Of a DNA stretch of 6,754 nucleotides, positions 1 through 6,367 are shown piece by piece. The notes beneath the pieces are model-generated. The model did no database searches. It had not been told where the DNA came from and saw nothing but the letters and a program-made list of their open reading frames with translations. The stretch is taken from positions 1-6,754 of the forward strand of contig CAZBGL010000174.1 in assembly GCA_964491375.1 (NCBI GenBank), given 5' to 3'. Position numbers and translations under genes: made by a program. The DNA is from CAZBGL01 sp964491375. Lineage in GTDB: Bacteria > Desulfobacterota > Deferrisomatia > Deferrisomatales > Deferrisomataceae. Every line of letters begins with the position of its first letter. Position 1 is the first letter of the stretch.

Positions 1-465
1 GCCCCCGAGGCCCGCCCCCACGGAAGCAGAGGATGGTGGCGCCCGGGGGGCCGGATCCGCGCAGGCGGCCGGAAGGCCCAACGGCAACGTCTCCCGAGCC
101 CGCCCAACGCGCACGCGAGCGGCACAACCGTCTCCCAGCAACCCCACCGAGGCCGTGGCCGCAAGCGGAGACGGGCCCCGGGCGGTGTCACCACGCTCCG
201 GGAGGACCCCCCACGGATCGAACGGGCCGTTCCCAACCCGCCGGGGACCCGGGGGGCGCGGCGACGCGAGGGCCGCGCCCCCCAGGGGATCCTCCGGGGT
301 CCGTGCGACCAAACGGGCCGCTCTCCCCATCCGGGGGGCTTCGGACCCGAGCACAGAAGCGGAGACGAGCCCCCGGGCGACTTCCCATCCGATCCGCGAA
401 AGGCCGCTCCCCGGGCGGCGGTCGCTCCGCGGGGAAAGGCTCCTCCTCCCCTGCCGCCTTCCGGA
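1..465. other. GC-rich leader region without a convincing gene
   Basis: I see no gene I can support here. The open frames on both strands read as Pro/Arg/Gly-rich low-complexity protein with no recognisable motif, as expected when a very GC-rich sequence lacks stop codons by chance. The stretch holds a strong inverted repeat (251-283), a weaker one (TCCCCG at 408-413 against CGGGGA at 430-435), and a recurring short word around AACGGGCCG (221 and 312). No tRNA or rRNA signature is visible. It may be the intergenic region before the operon, or the decayed end of an upstream unit. Confidence 0.55.
251..283. repeat. Perfect 12-bp GC-only inverted repeat (hairpin)
   Basis: Positions 251-262 (GGGGGGCGCGGC) are the exact reverse complement of 272-283, with a 9-nt loop at 263-271. 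All 12 pairs are G-C, so the hairpin would be very stable as RNA on either strand. No T-tract follows on either side, so it is not a canonical intrinsic terminator. It could end transcription of an upstream gene in a factor-assisted way, be part of an untranslated leader, or be a chance product of extreme GC content. Confidence 0.6.
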
Positions 466-514
466 TCCAACGAAACATAACTTCAGATTATAGTTCAAGA
501 CAAAACATATGATT
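466..514 (+). promoter_or_regulatory. AT-rich island, candidate promoter of the ppc-like operon
   Basis: Bases 472-514 have 11 G/C of 43 (about 26%) inside DNA that is otherwise very GC-rich, which marks a likely melting region. On the + strand, TATAGT (489-494) and TATGAT (508-513) each differ from the -10 consensus TATAAT at one base, but neither has a good -35 box at the usual spacing. On the - strand 488-493 reads TATAAT exactly, also without a clear -35. A sigma-54 GG-N10-GC signature was sought and not found. An activator-dependent promoter is possible. The location, 78 to 103 bp before the first start codon, fits an operon promoter. Confidence 0.4.
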
Positions 515-543
515 GGACGGGGTTCGAGCGGGCCTCTAAGCTT

Positions 544-580
544 CGCGGAAACGGGCGACCGGATCAAACGTGTTTTCGCG
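544..580 (+). promoter_or_regulatory. Imperfect inverted repeat in the leader, next to the first RBS
   Basis: CGCGGAAAC (544-552) and GTTTTCGCG (572-580) are inverted repeats with one mismatch, which would be a G-U pair in RNA, giving a 9-bp stem with a 19-nt loop. The right arm abuts the Shine-Dalgarno sequence AGGAGG (581-586). It could be an operator for a dimeric regulator or an RNA hairpin that affects initiation of the first gene. No regulator family is recognised. Confidence 0.35.
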
Positions 581-591
581 AGGAGGGCGTC

Positions 592-2004
592 ATGGACCTC
601 AGGGACTTCATCGCCCTGTGCGAGGAGCAGGGGGAACTCAAGCGAATCCGGGCCGAGGTGGACTGGGACCTGGAGCTGAGCCACATCGCCAAGCTGGTGG
701 AGGAACGGGAGGGACCAGCGCTCCTGTTCGAGAACGTCAAAGGTCATGACAGTCCCGTGTTCACCGGCGCGTTCGGGACCACCCGGAGGCTGGCCCTGGC
801 CCTGGGCAAGCCCACCCACTTGGGCCTGTGCGATCTCACCCGCGAGTGGATGCAACTGGCCGTGGACAAGATCATCCCGGCCGAGGAGGTGGACTCCGGG
901 CCCGTGTTTGAAAACGAGTACACGGGCGACGAGGTGGACGTGTTCCGGTTCCCCTCGCCCAAGTTCTACGAGAAGGACGGGGGGCGGTACATCGGCACGG
1001 CCGTGTTCCTGGTGACCCGCGACCCGGAGACCGGCGAGATCAACCTGGGTACGTACCGGATGCAGGCCCTCGAGCGCGACGCCATCGGCGTGCAGATCCT
1101 CAAGGGCAAGCGCGGCGACCGGATCATGAAGAAGTACAAGAAGGCGGGCCAGAAGATGCCCGCCTGCGTGGTGATCGGGTGCGACCCGCTGCTCATGCTC
1201 GCCGGATCGGCCATGGTGGCCAAGGCCAGCGAGTACGACGTGGTGGGCTCGCTCCGGGGCGAGCCGGTGCGCACCGTCAGGGCCAGGGTCACCGGGCTCC
1301 CCATCCCGGCCGACGCCGAGATCGTGCTCGAGGGCTGGATCGACCCCGACGACCTGAGGCCCGAGGGGCCGTTCGGCGAGTACACGGGTTACTACACCGA
1401 CGAGCTGTTCAAGCCCATCCCCAAACCGTGCCTGAAGGTGGAGCGGGTGTACCACCGGAACAACCCCATCCTGTGGGCCACGTCGGTGGGCCGGCCCGTC
1501 ACCGACGCGCACATGATGCTGGCGTTCGTGCGCGGGGCCACCCTGTGGACCGAGCTGGTGAAGATGCGGATCCCGGGGATCGAGTCGGTGTACGTGCCGC
1601 CCGAGGCGTGCGGCCGGTTCTGGGCCATCGTGAGCGTTCGACAGATGTACCCCGGCCACTCCAACCAGGTGGCCGCGGCCGTGATCGCCAGCAACACCTG
1701 CACCTACGGCACCAAGGGCATCATCATCGTGGACCACGACATCCGGGCCGACGACCTGCCCCGGGTGTGGTGGGCCCTGGCCACCCGGTTCGAACCGCTC
1801 CGCGACACCCAGATCATCCAGCGGGGCCGCTCCACACCCCTCGACCCGGCCCTGGACCCCACGTCGAACAAGCTCATCACCTCGCGGATCGTGCTCGACG
1901 CCACCACCCCGTTCGAGTGGGAGGAAAAGCCGGTGGAGGTGTCGCTTTCCGAGGAGGTGGTGGAACGGATCCGGAGCCGGTGGAAGGAACTGGGTCTGGA
2001 CTGA
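592..2004 (+). CDS. ppcB: UbiD-family carboxylase, phenylphosphate carboxylase beta-like subunit
   Basis: UbiD-family prFMN-dependent (de)carboxylase of 470 aa, about 53 kDa, close to full length for the family. The ATG has AGGAGG five bases upstream. Visible family motifs: the N-terminal DLRDF..LCEEQGELKRI segment (residues 2-20), NLGTYR (151-156), SEYDVVG (213-219) and EGPFGEYTGYY (258-268). By eye against fungal Fdc1, N151 and E214 match metal ligands N168 and E233, R156 matches R173, and E258/E263 match E277/E282. The Fdc1 His191 position seems to be Arg174. The HAD gene follows 20 bp later. Position and size match the 53-kDa subunit of phenylphosphate carboxylase (phenylphosphate + CO2 to 4-hydroxybenzoate + phosphate), cytoplasmic, in anaerobic phenol breakdown. 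The family is certain; the substrate is inferred from gene context, and the alpha versus beta label rests on gene order and length. Another aromatic acid decarboxylase remains possible. Confidence 0.83.
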   Translation: MDLRDFIALCEEQGELKRIRAEVDWDLELSHIAKLVEEREGPALLFENVKGHDSPVFTGAFGTTRRLALALGKPTHLGLCDLTREWMQLAVDKIIPAEEVDSGPVFENEYTGDEVDVFRFPSPKFYEKDGGRYIGTAVFLVTRDPETGEINLGTYRMQALERDAIGVQILKGKRGDRIMKKYKKAGQKMPACVVIGCDPLLMLAGSAMVAKASEYDVVGSLRGEPVRTVRARVTGLPIPADAEIVLEGWIDPDDLRPEGPFGEYTGYYTDELFKPIPKPCLKVERVYHRNNPILWATSVGRPVTDAHMMLAFVRGATLWTELVKMRIPGIESVYVPPEACGRFWAIVSVRQMYPGHSNQVAAAVIASNTCTYGTKGIIIVDHDIRADDLPRVWWALATRFEPLRDTQIIQRGRSTPLDPALDPTSNKLITSRIVLDATTPFEWEEKPVEVSLSEEVVERIRSRWKELGLD

Positions 2005-2024
2005 ACCGCCGAAAGGAGACCGCC

Positions 2025-2567
2025 ATGCCCTACGACTACATGGATGCCATCGAGCGGGCCCGGCGCGTGCGGGCCGTGGTACTGGACGTGCACGGCGTGC
2101 TGACCAGCGGAATGGTCCTGTTCAGCGAGGATGGCACCAAGTTCCAGGCGTTCCACCACGACGACGGGTTCGGGGCCAACGTGCTCATGATGTCCGGGAT
2201 CGAGGTGGCCCTCATGACCCGCAAGTCCAAAACCGTGCTGGCGCGCGCCCAGGAGATCGGGATCAAGCGCGTGTACATGGCCAAGGAAAAGTGGGCCAAG
2301 ATGCAGGAGCTCATGGAGGAGCTCGGGATCGGCCCGGAGGCGGTGTGCTACGTGGGCGACGAGATCATCGACCTGGGCGCGCTGCGGCGGGTGGGGTTCG
2401 CCGTGGCCCCGGCCAACGCCGTGCCCGAGGTGCTGGAGGTGGCCCACTACGTGACCCGGCGGGCCGGCGGCCAGGGGATGCTCCGGGAGCTGGCCGAGTT
2501 CATCCTGCGGGCCCAGGGCAAGTGGCAGGCGATCGTGGACAAGGTCTCGAACATGGGATGGGGCTGA
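2025..2567 (+). CDS. ppcD: KdsC-like HAD protein, phenylphosphate carboxylase 18-kDa subunit
   Basis: HAD-superfamily protein of 180 aa related to KdsC-type phosphatases (C0 type, no large cap). ATG is preceded by AAAGGAGA (2012-2019). Motif I is LDVHGVLTSG with nucleophile Asp21; the usual second Asp of DxD is His23. Motif II is MTRKS with Thr65; Lys residues follow in AKEKWAK (86-92); motif IV is VGDEIIDLG (110-118) with Asp112 and Asp116. It lies between the two UbiD genes. In Thauera aromatica an 18-kDa protein of the hydratase/phosphatase family is the subunit needed for phenylphosphate carboxylation, but not for CO2 exchange with 4-hydroxybenzoate. The same role is inferred here. The His23 change argues against ordinary phosphatase turnover. 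KdsC in lipopolysaccharide synthesis is a less likely alternative because no kds genes are nearby. The delta/ppcD letter follows my recollection that the 18-kDa subunit is delta. Confidence 0.8.
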   Translation: MPYDYMDAIERARRVRAVVLDVHGVLTSGMVLFSEDGTKFQAFHHDDGFGANVLMMSGIEVALMTRKSKTVLARAQEIGIKRVYMAKEKWAKMQELMEELGIGPEAVCYVGDEIIDLGALRRVGFAVAPANAVPEVLEVAHYVTRRAGGQGMLRELAEFILRAQGKWQAIVDKVSNMGWG

Positions 2568-2593
2568 CCCCCCCGACGACCGCGGAGGAACCC

Positions 2594-4042
2594 ATGGCCT
2601 ACCCCTACTGCAAGGACAACCGGGAGTTCATCCGGGCGCTCGAGCGCACCGGCGACCTGGTCACCGTGGAGCAGGAGGTCCACTGGGACCTCGAGCTGGG
2701 CGCCATCGTGCGCCGGGTGTGCGAGCTCCAGGCGCCCTCCCCGTACTTCAAGCGCATCAAGGACTACCCCGGGTTCGAGGCCTTGGGCGCGCCGCTCGCC
2801 ACGTACCGCAAGCTGGCCGTGGCCCTGGGCCTGGAGCCGGACGCGCCCATCCCGGAGATCGCCCGGGCGTACGTGGAGCGCACCGAGCGGGGCGCCCCGG
2901 TGGACCCGGTGGAGGTGGACCGCCGGAACGCCCCGTGCAAGCAGAACGTGTGGCGGGGCGACGATGCCGACCTGTTCAACCTGCCCGCCCCCATGGTCCA
3001 CGACGGCGACGGCGGCCGGTACCTGGCCACGTGGCACATGGTGGTCGCCCGCGACCCGGACACCGGCGAGGTGAACTGGGGCATGTACCGCCAGATGGTG
3101 TTCGACGAGAAGACCATGGTGGGCCCGGTGCTGCCGTTCTCGGACATGGGCAAGATGTTCTTCAACAAGTACGTGCCCCGCAACCGGCCCATGCCGTTCG
3201 CCACGGTGATCGGCATGGACCCCCTTTCGGGCATTGCCGCGTGCGCGCCATCGCCCATCCCCGAGGACCGGTTCGCCGGCATGCTCATGGGCGAACCCGT
3301 GGAGCTGGTGCGCTGCGAGACCAGCGACCTTCTCGTGCCGGCCCACGCCGAGATCGTCATCGAGGGCGAGGTCCTGCCCAACGTGTGGCTCGAGGAGGCG
3401 CCGTTCGGCGAGTACACGGGGTACCGCACGTCCCCCCGGGAGCCCCGCACGGTGTACAGGGTGCGGGCCATCACGTTCCGGGACAACCCCATCCTCACCG
3501 TGTCCAACATGGGCGTGCCCACCGACGAGGGCCAGCTCCTCCGCTCGTTCTCCCTGGGGCTCGAAATGGAAAAGCTCCTCCGGAGCCAGGGCATTCCCAT
3601 CACGGGCGTGTACATGTGGCCCGAGTCCACCCACCACCTGGTGGTCATCGGCACGCGCCACGCCTACACGGGCATCGCCCGCCAGATCGCCAACCTGGTG
3701 TTCGGCAGCAAGCTGGGCCCGTGGTTCCACATGGTGGTGGTGGTGGACGAAAGGACCGACATCTACAACAAGAACGAGGTGATCCACGCCCTGTGCACCC
3801 GGTGCCACCCGGTCAACGGCATCCACGTGTACGAGAACGACGTGGGCACACCCCTGAACCCGTTCGCGTCCCCCGAGGAGCGGCGGCTGGGCCGGGGGGC
3901 GAAGGTGCTGTTCGACTGCCTGTTCCCCCGGGAGTGGAAGCCCTCGGACACGCCCATCCTGGTATCGTTCAACAACGTGTACCCCGAGGACGTGCGCAAG
4001 CGGGTGCTGGACAACTGGACGAACTACGGGTTCCCCGGCTGA
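2594..4042 (+). CDS. ppcA: UbiD-family carboxylase, phenylphosphate carboxylase alpha-like subunit
   Basis: Second UbiD-family protein, 482 aa, about 54 kDa. The ATG at 2594 has GGAGGA (2584-2589) four bases upstream and starts MAYPYCKDNREFI, aligning with the usual UbiD N-terminus. Motifs: NWGMYR (161-166), PIPEDRFAG (221-229), EAPFGEYTGYR (268-278). By eye against Fdc1: N161 and E224 match metal ligands, R166 the catalytic Arg, E268 and E273 the two catalytic Glu; the His191 position appears to be Asp184. It differs clearly from the first UbiD protein, so this is an old paralogue pair rather than a recent duplication, as expected for the two large subunits of a hetero-oligomer. It is 26 bp after the HAD gene and 18 bp before the 84-aa gene. 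Family certain; subunit role inferred from context and length. Confidence 0.83.
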   Translation: MAYPYCKDNREFIRALERTGDLVTVEQEVHWDLELGAIVRRVCELQAPSPYFKRIKDYPGFEALGAPLATYRKLAVALGLEPDAPIPEIARAYVERTERGAPVDPVEVDRRNAPCKQNVWRGDDADLFNLPAPMVHDGDGGRYLATWHMVVARDPDTGEVNWGMYRQMVFDEKTMVGPVLPFSDMGKMFFNKYVPRNRPMPFATVIGMDPLSGIAACAPSPIPEDRFAGMLMGEPVELVRCETSDLLVPAHAEIVIEGEVLPNVWLEEAPFGEYTGYRTSPREPRTVYRVRAITFRDNPILTVSNMGVPTDEGQLLRSFSLGLEMEKLLRSQGIPITGVYMWPESTHHLVVIGTRHAYTGIARQIANLVFGSKLGPWFHMVVVVDERTDIYNKNEVIHALCTRCHPVNGIHVYENDVGTPLNPFASPEERRLGRGAKVLFDCLFPREWKPSDTPILVSFNNVYPEDVRKRVLDNWTNYGFPG

Positions 4043-4060
4043 CCCGGGAGGACGGAGACC

Positions 4061-4315
4061 ATGGCCGAATACGACGCGTTCTTCAACGACCTGGACGAGG
4101 TTCCCCAGGACGAGGAGCTCCGGCTGGTGGTGCGCGACCTCACCCCCGGCCGCCGCAAGTACCGGTGCCAGGTGGTGCGGGCCAAGGTGTCCCGCAGCCC
4201 CACCCGGTACCCGGCGCGGCTGTGGCCCCGCCTGGGCCGGGGCCAGTGGGTGGGGGAGCCGTGGTCGATCCAGGTCCTCGAGGAGATCGACCCGATCCCC
4301 GAGGCCTGGCGGTAG
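4061..4315 (+). CDS. ppcC: Small protein, likely 10-kDa subunit of phenylphosphate carboxylase
   Basis: Predicted 84-aa, roughly 10-kDa soluble protein. ATG at 4061 has GGGAGGA (4046-4052) eight bases upstream and GGAG (4054-4057) closer in. The N-terminal 25 residues are acidic (AEYDAFFNDLDEVPQDEE), the middle is basic and Arg-rich (29-60), and the end is acidic again (VLEEIDPIPEAWR). No signal peptide, membrane segment, Cys cluster or known domain is visible. The assignment rests on position directly after the 54-kDa UbiD gene and on size: phenylphosphate carboxylase of Thauera aromatica has a 10-kDa subunit of no known family, needed together with the two UbiD-like subunits for CO2 exchange. 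I could not verify sequence similarity. The coding nature is supported by the RBS, tight spacing and non-repetitive composition. Confidence 0.65.
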   Translation: MAEYDAFFNDLDEVPQDEELRLVVRDLTPGRRKYRCQVVRAKVSRSPTRYPARLWPRLGRGQWVGEPWSIQVLEEIDPIPEAWR

Positions 4316-4443
4316 GACATGGGGGCTGGAGGGTCAGAAGGCCAAAGGGCCGTCAGCCGTTCGCTGTCGCGGGTCTCGCTGGCCCTGCGAGCGCGTTGAA
4401 GGCGCAAGGTCGAACGAGCCAGCAGCCTGGCGGGGGATGGACC
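4316..4443. other. 128-bp intergenic gap with repeat-like sequence
   Basis: Other junctions in the cluster are 18-26 bp or overlapping; this one is 128 bp. It contains AGCCG-type words (TCAGCCG at 4353-4359, followed by TTCGCTG) resembling the heptads at 6726-6746, a short hairpin CTCGC (4375-4379) / GCGAG (4387-4391), and a longer-range pair GCTGGC (4378-4383) / GCCAGC (4418-4423). No clear promoter or T-tract is seen. It looks like an inserted or degenerated intergenic repeat, and could attenuate or separate expression of the last two genes. Confidence 0.45.
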
Positions 4444-5787
4444 GTGGGATTTCGGGAACTGGGCGACGTGCTCGCGTTCGCCGAGCGGAACGGCCGGCTG
4501 TTCCGGCCGGGCAGGCCCGTGGCCGCCCGCCACGAGGCGGCCGCGCTCCTCCACCTGGCCGGGTGGGCCGGAAAGGCCTTGTACGCCCGCGTCCGGGAGG
4601 CGGGCGTGCCGGTGTTCGGGAACGCCCTGTACGCCGACGAGGTGCTGTGCGCCGCGATGGGGGTTCCGGCCGAGGCGCTTCCGGCCGCGTGGGCGGAGCG
4701 GACCGGGCGGACGATCCCCGCGATCCGGGTGGACGATGCCCCGGTGCTCGCCCGCACGGAGGGGCCGGGGGCCCTGGAGCGGCTCCTCCCCGCACTCACC
4801 CACTACGAGGGGGACTCGGCGCCGTTCGTGACCACGGCGGTGGTGTCCGCGTTCGATCCGCGGACCGACCGGGTGGCCCGGGGCGTGCACCGCATGGAGG
4901 CGCGGGGTCCGGGCCGCATGGGCGTGGCCCTGCTCAACCCGCCCCTGTCCGATGCGTTCCAGGCCGCCGCTCGGGCGGGCCGGCCCCTTCCGGCGGCCGT
5001 CACCATCGGCCACGAACCCCTCACGTTCATCGGCGCGGCGCTTCCCGCACCGCCGGGCACCGACAAGCTGGAACTGGCCGGCTCGCTCGCCGGCCGGCCC
5101 GTGGAGGTGGTCCGGGCCCCTCGCACCGGCATCCCGGTGCCGGCCCGCGCCGAGGTCCTGCTCGAGGGCGTGATCGACCCGTCCGACCTGCGGCCCGACG
5201 GCCCCTTCGGCGAGATCAGCGGCTACCACGTGGCCTTCCCGCCCACCCCCACGTTCGTGGTGGAGGCCGTGCACTGCCGCGCCGACCCGCTCTATCATGC
5301 CCTTCTGCCCACCGGACCCGAGGCCGACCGGATCCTGGGGCTTGCGGCCGAGGCGGCGGTGGGTGCGGTGGCGCGGCAGGGGTTCCCGTTCGTTCAGCGC
5401 GCCCGGGCGGTGCCGCGCACGTACGGGTCGGCCGTGGTGGTACGGTGCGCCCCGGCCCGGCCCGATGCGGTCCGCGCGCTGCTGGAACGGGTCCTGGAGG
5501 GGACCCAGGCCAAGCACGTGGTGGCCGTGGCCGAGGATACGGATCCGGACGACCCGGCCGACGTGGCCTGGTCCGTGGTGAGCCGCTGCCAGCCCGACCG
5601 CGACGTCGTGGTGAAGAGCGGGCTCCGGGGCCACCCCATCGACCCGTCCGCGGGCGGAGGCAAGACCGCCAAGATCGGCCTGGACGCCACCGGATACGGC
5701 CGCGTGCCGGGCCGCAGGGCCCGCATTCCGGAGCGGGCCCTGGCCGCGGCACGCGCCCTGTGGTGCGAAAGGAGCGCCCATGCGTAA
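4444..5787 (+). CDS. Divergent UbiD-family protein with altered cofactor-site residues
   Basis: About 447 aa, the shortest of the three UbiD-like proteins. Start chosen at GTG 4444 because the following FRELGDVLAFAERNGRLF aligns with the N-terminus of other UbiD proteins; a G-rich GGGGGA (4432-4437) lies six bases upstream. No in-frame ATG exists before Met72; an in-frame TTG at 4396 is a poorer option. Family motifs remain: RGVHRMEA (146-153), VIDPSDLRPDGPFGEISGY (243-261) and a C-terminal HPIDPSAGGGKTAK segment. By eye the Fdc1 metal-ligand positions N168, H191 and E233 are Ala145, a non-His residue and Lys208; the catalytic Arg (R150) is kept, and the E..E pair is D252/E257. The gene overlaps ubiX by 8 bp. 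It may be a non-catalytic or structural partner, a prFMN carrier or maturation helper, or a decarboxylase with altered chemistry. Gene certain, function unknown. Confidence 0.8.
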   Translation: MGFRELGDVLAFAERNGRLFRPGRPVAARHEAAALLHLAGWAGKALYARVREAGVPVFGNALYADEVLCAAMGVPAEALPAAWAERTGRTIPAIRVDDAPVLARTEGPGALERLLPALTHYEGDSAPFVTTAVVSAFDPRTDRVARGVHRMEARGPGRMGVALLNPPLSDAFQAAARAGRPLPAAVTIGHEPLTFIGAALPAPPGTDKLELAGSLAGRPVEVVRAPRTGIPVPARAEVLLEGVIDPSDLRPDGPFGEISGYHVAFPPTPTFVVEAVHCRADPLYHALLPTGPEADRILGLAAEAAVGAVARQGFPFVQRARAVPRTYGSAVVVRCAPARPDAVRALLERVLEGTQAKHVVAVAEDTDPDDPADVAWSVVSRCQPDRDVVVKSGLRGHPIDPSAGGGKTAKIGLDATGYGRVPGRRARIPERALAAARALWCERSAHA

Positions 5788-6367
5788 CGTGCGCCGGCTC
5801 ATCGTGGGAATCTCCGGGGCCACCGGCCCCCAGTACGGCATCCGTCTGCTCCAGGTCTTGCGGCAGTGCGGGGTGGAGACCCACCTGGTCGTCTCCAAGG
5901 CCGCTCGGCGGAACATCCGCCTGGAGAGCGACTGGGAGCCCGAACAGGTGGAGCGCCTGGCCGACCACGTGTACGACCCCGAGGACGTGGGGGCGCGGAT
6001 CGCCAGCGGATCGTTCCTGACCGACGGCATGGTGATCGCGCCGTGCTCGGTCAAGACCGCCTCGGCCATCGCCCACTCGTACAACGAGAACCTGCTGGTG
6101 CGCGCGGCCGACGTCACCCTGAAGGAGAGGCGCCGGCTCGTGATCCTGTTCCGGGAAACCCCCCTCCACAAGGGGCACCTGGAGATCCTCCACAAGTGCG
6201 CGGACCTCGGCGCCGTGGTCATGCCCCCGGTGGTGGCCTTCTACCACCGGCCCCGCACCGTGGAGGACGTGGTGGACCAGATCGTGGGGAAGGTGCTCGA
6301 CCAGTTCGGCATCGAGCACGACCTGTTCCGGAGGTGGAAGGGAAGCGACGTGGCCGTGGTGGGCTGA
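5780..6367 (+). CDS. ubiX: UbiX flavin prenyltransferase
   Basis: UbiX/Pad1-type flavin prenyltransferase, 195 aa, full length. It transfers a dimethylallyl group from dimethylallyl phosphate to reduced FMN, making prFMN for UbiD enzymes. The ATG has AAAGGAG (5768-5774) upstream and overlaps the end of the preceding gene. Motifs: flavin-binding GISGATGPQYG (10-20), APCSVKTASAIAHS (87-100), LLVRAADVTLKERR (105-118), LFRETPLH (123-130) and MPPVVAFY (148-155). Against Pseudomonas UbiX as I remember it, R108, K115, R125 and Y155 fall at the same spacing as R122, K129, R139 and Y169, and E49 is also present; R185 would be Lys171, a conservative change. It is expected to be cytoplasmic and to form a dodecamer, as in the family. 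Its presence in the cluster strongly suggests that at least two UbiD proteins here are prFMN-dependent. Confidence 0.95.
   Translation: MRNVRRLIVGISGATGPQYGIRLLQVLRQCGVETHLVVSKAARRNIRLESDWEPEQVERLADHVYDPEDVGARIASGSFLTDGMVIAPCSVKTASAIAHSYNENLLVRAADVTLKERRRLVILFRETPLHKGHLEILHKCADLGAVVMPPVVAFYHRPRTVEDVVDQIVGKVLDQFGIEHDLFRRWKGSDVAVVG

Noticed and set aside
33..512. Open frames of 159, 112 and 96 aa in the leader region, both strands
   Set aside because: Pro/Arg/Gly/Ser-rich products without motifs; they end or start in the AT-rich island and are explained by lack of stop codons in GC-rich DNA. The - strand one starting at 478 has a TATAAT only 9 bp upstream and no RBS.
511..529. Possible sigma-54 promoter (GG at 515-516, GC at 528-529)
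   Set aside because: The spacing is 11 rather than 10 bases and the surrounding consensus is poor.
519..545. GGTTCGAGC resembling a tRNA T-loop
   Set aside because: The flanking bases do not form a 5-bp T-stem, and there is no acceptor or anticodon arm around it.
2447..3826. 459-aa open frame on the - strand, His/Val/Gly-rich
   Set aside because: Antisense shadow of the second UbiD gene; no motif and no RBS-supported start.
2719..4443. Long + strand frame running into the third ubiD-like gene, suggesting a 1022-aa fusion
   Set aside because: The first part is an out-of-frame shadow of the second UbiD gene and the 84-aa gene, with Arg/Gly/His/Pro-rich text; only the part from about 4444 shows UbiD motifs.
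4024..6222. 732-aa open frame on the - strand
   Set aside because: It lies antisense to three well-supported genes, has no recognisable domain and has shadow-like composition.
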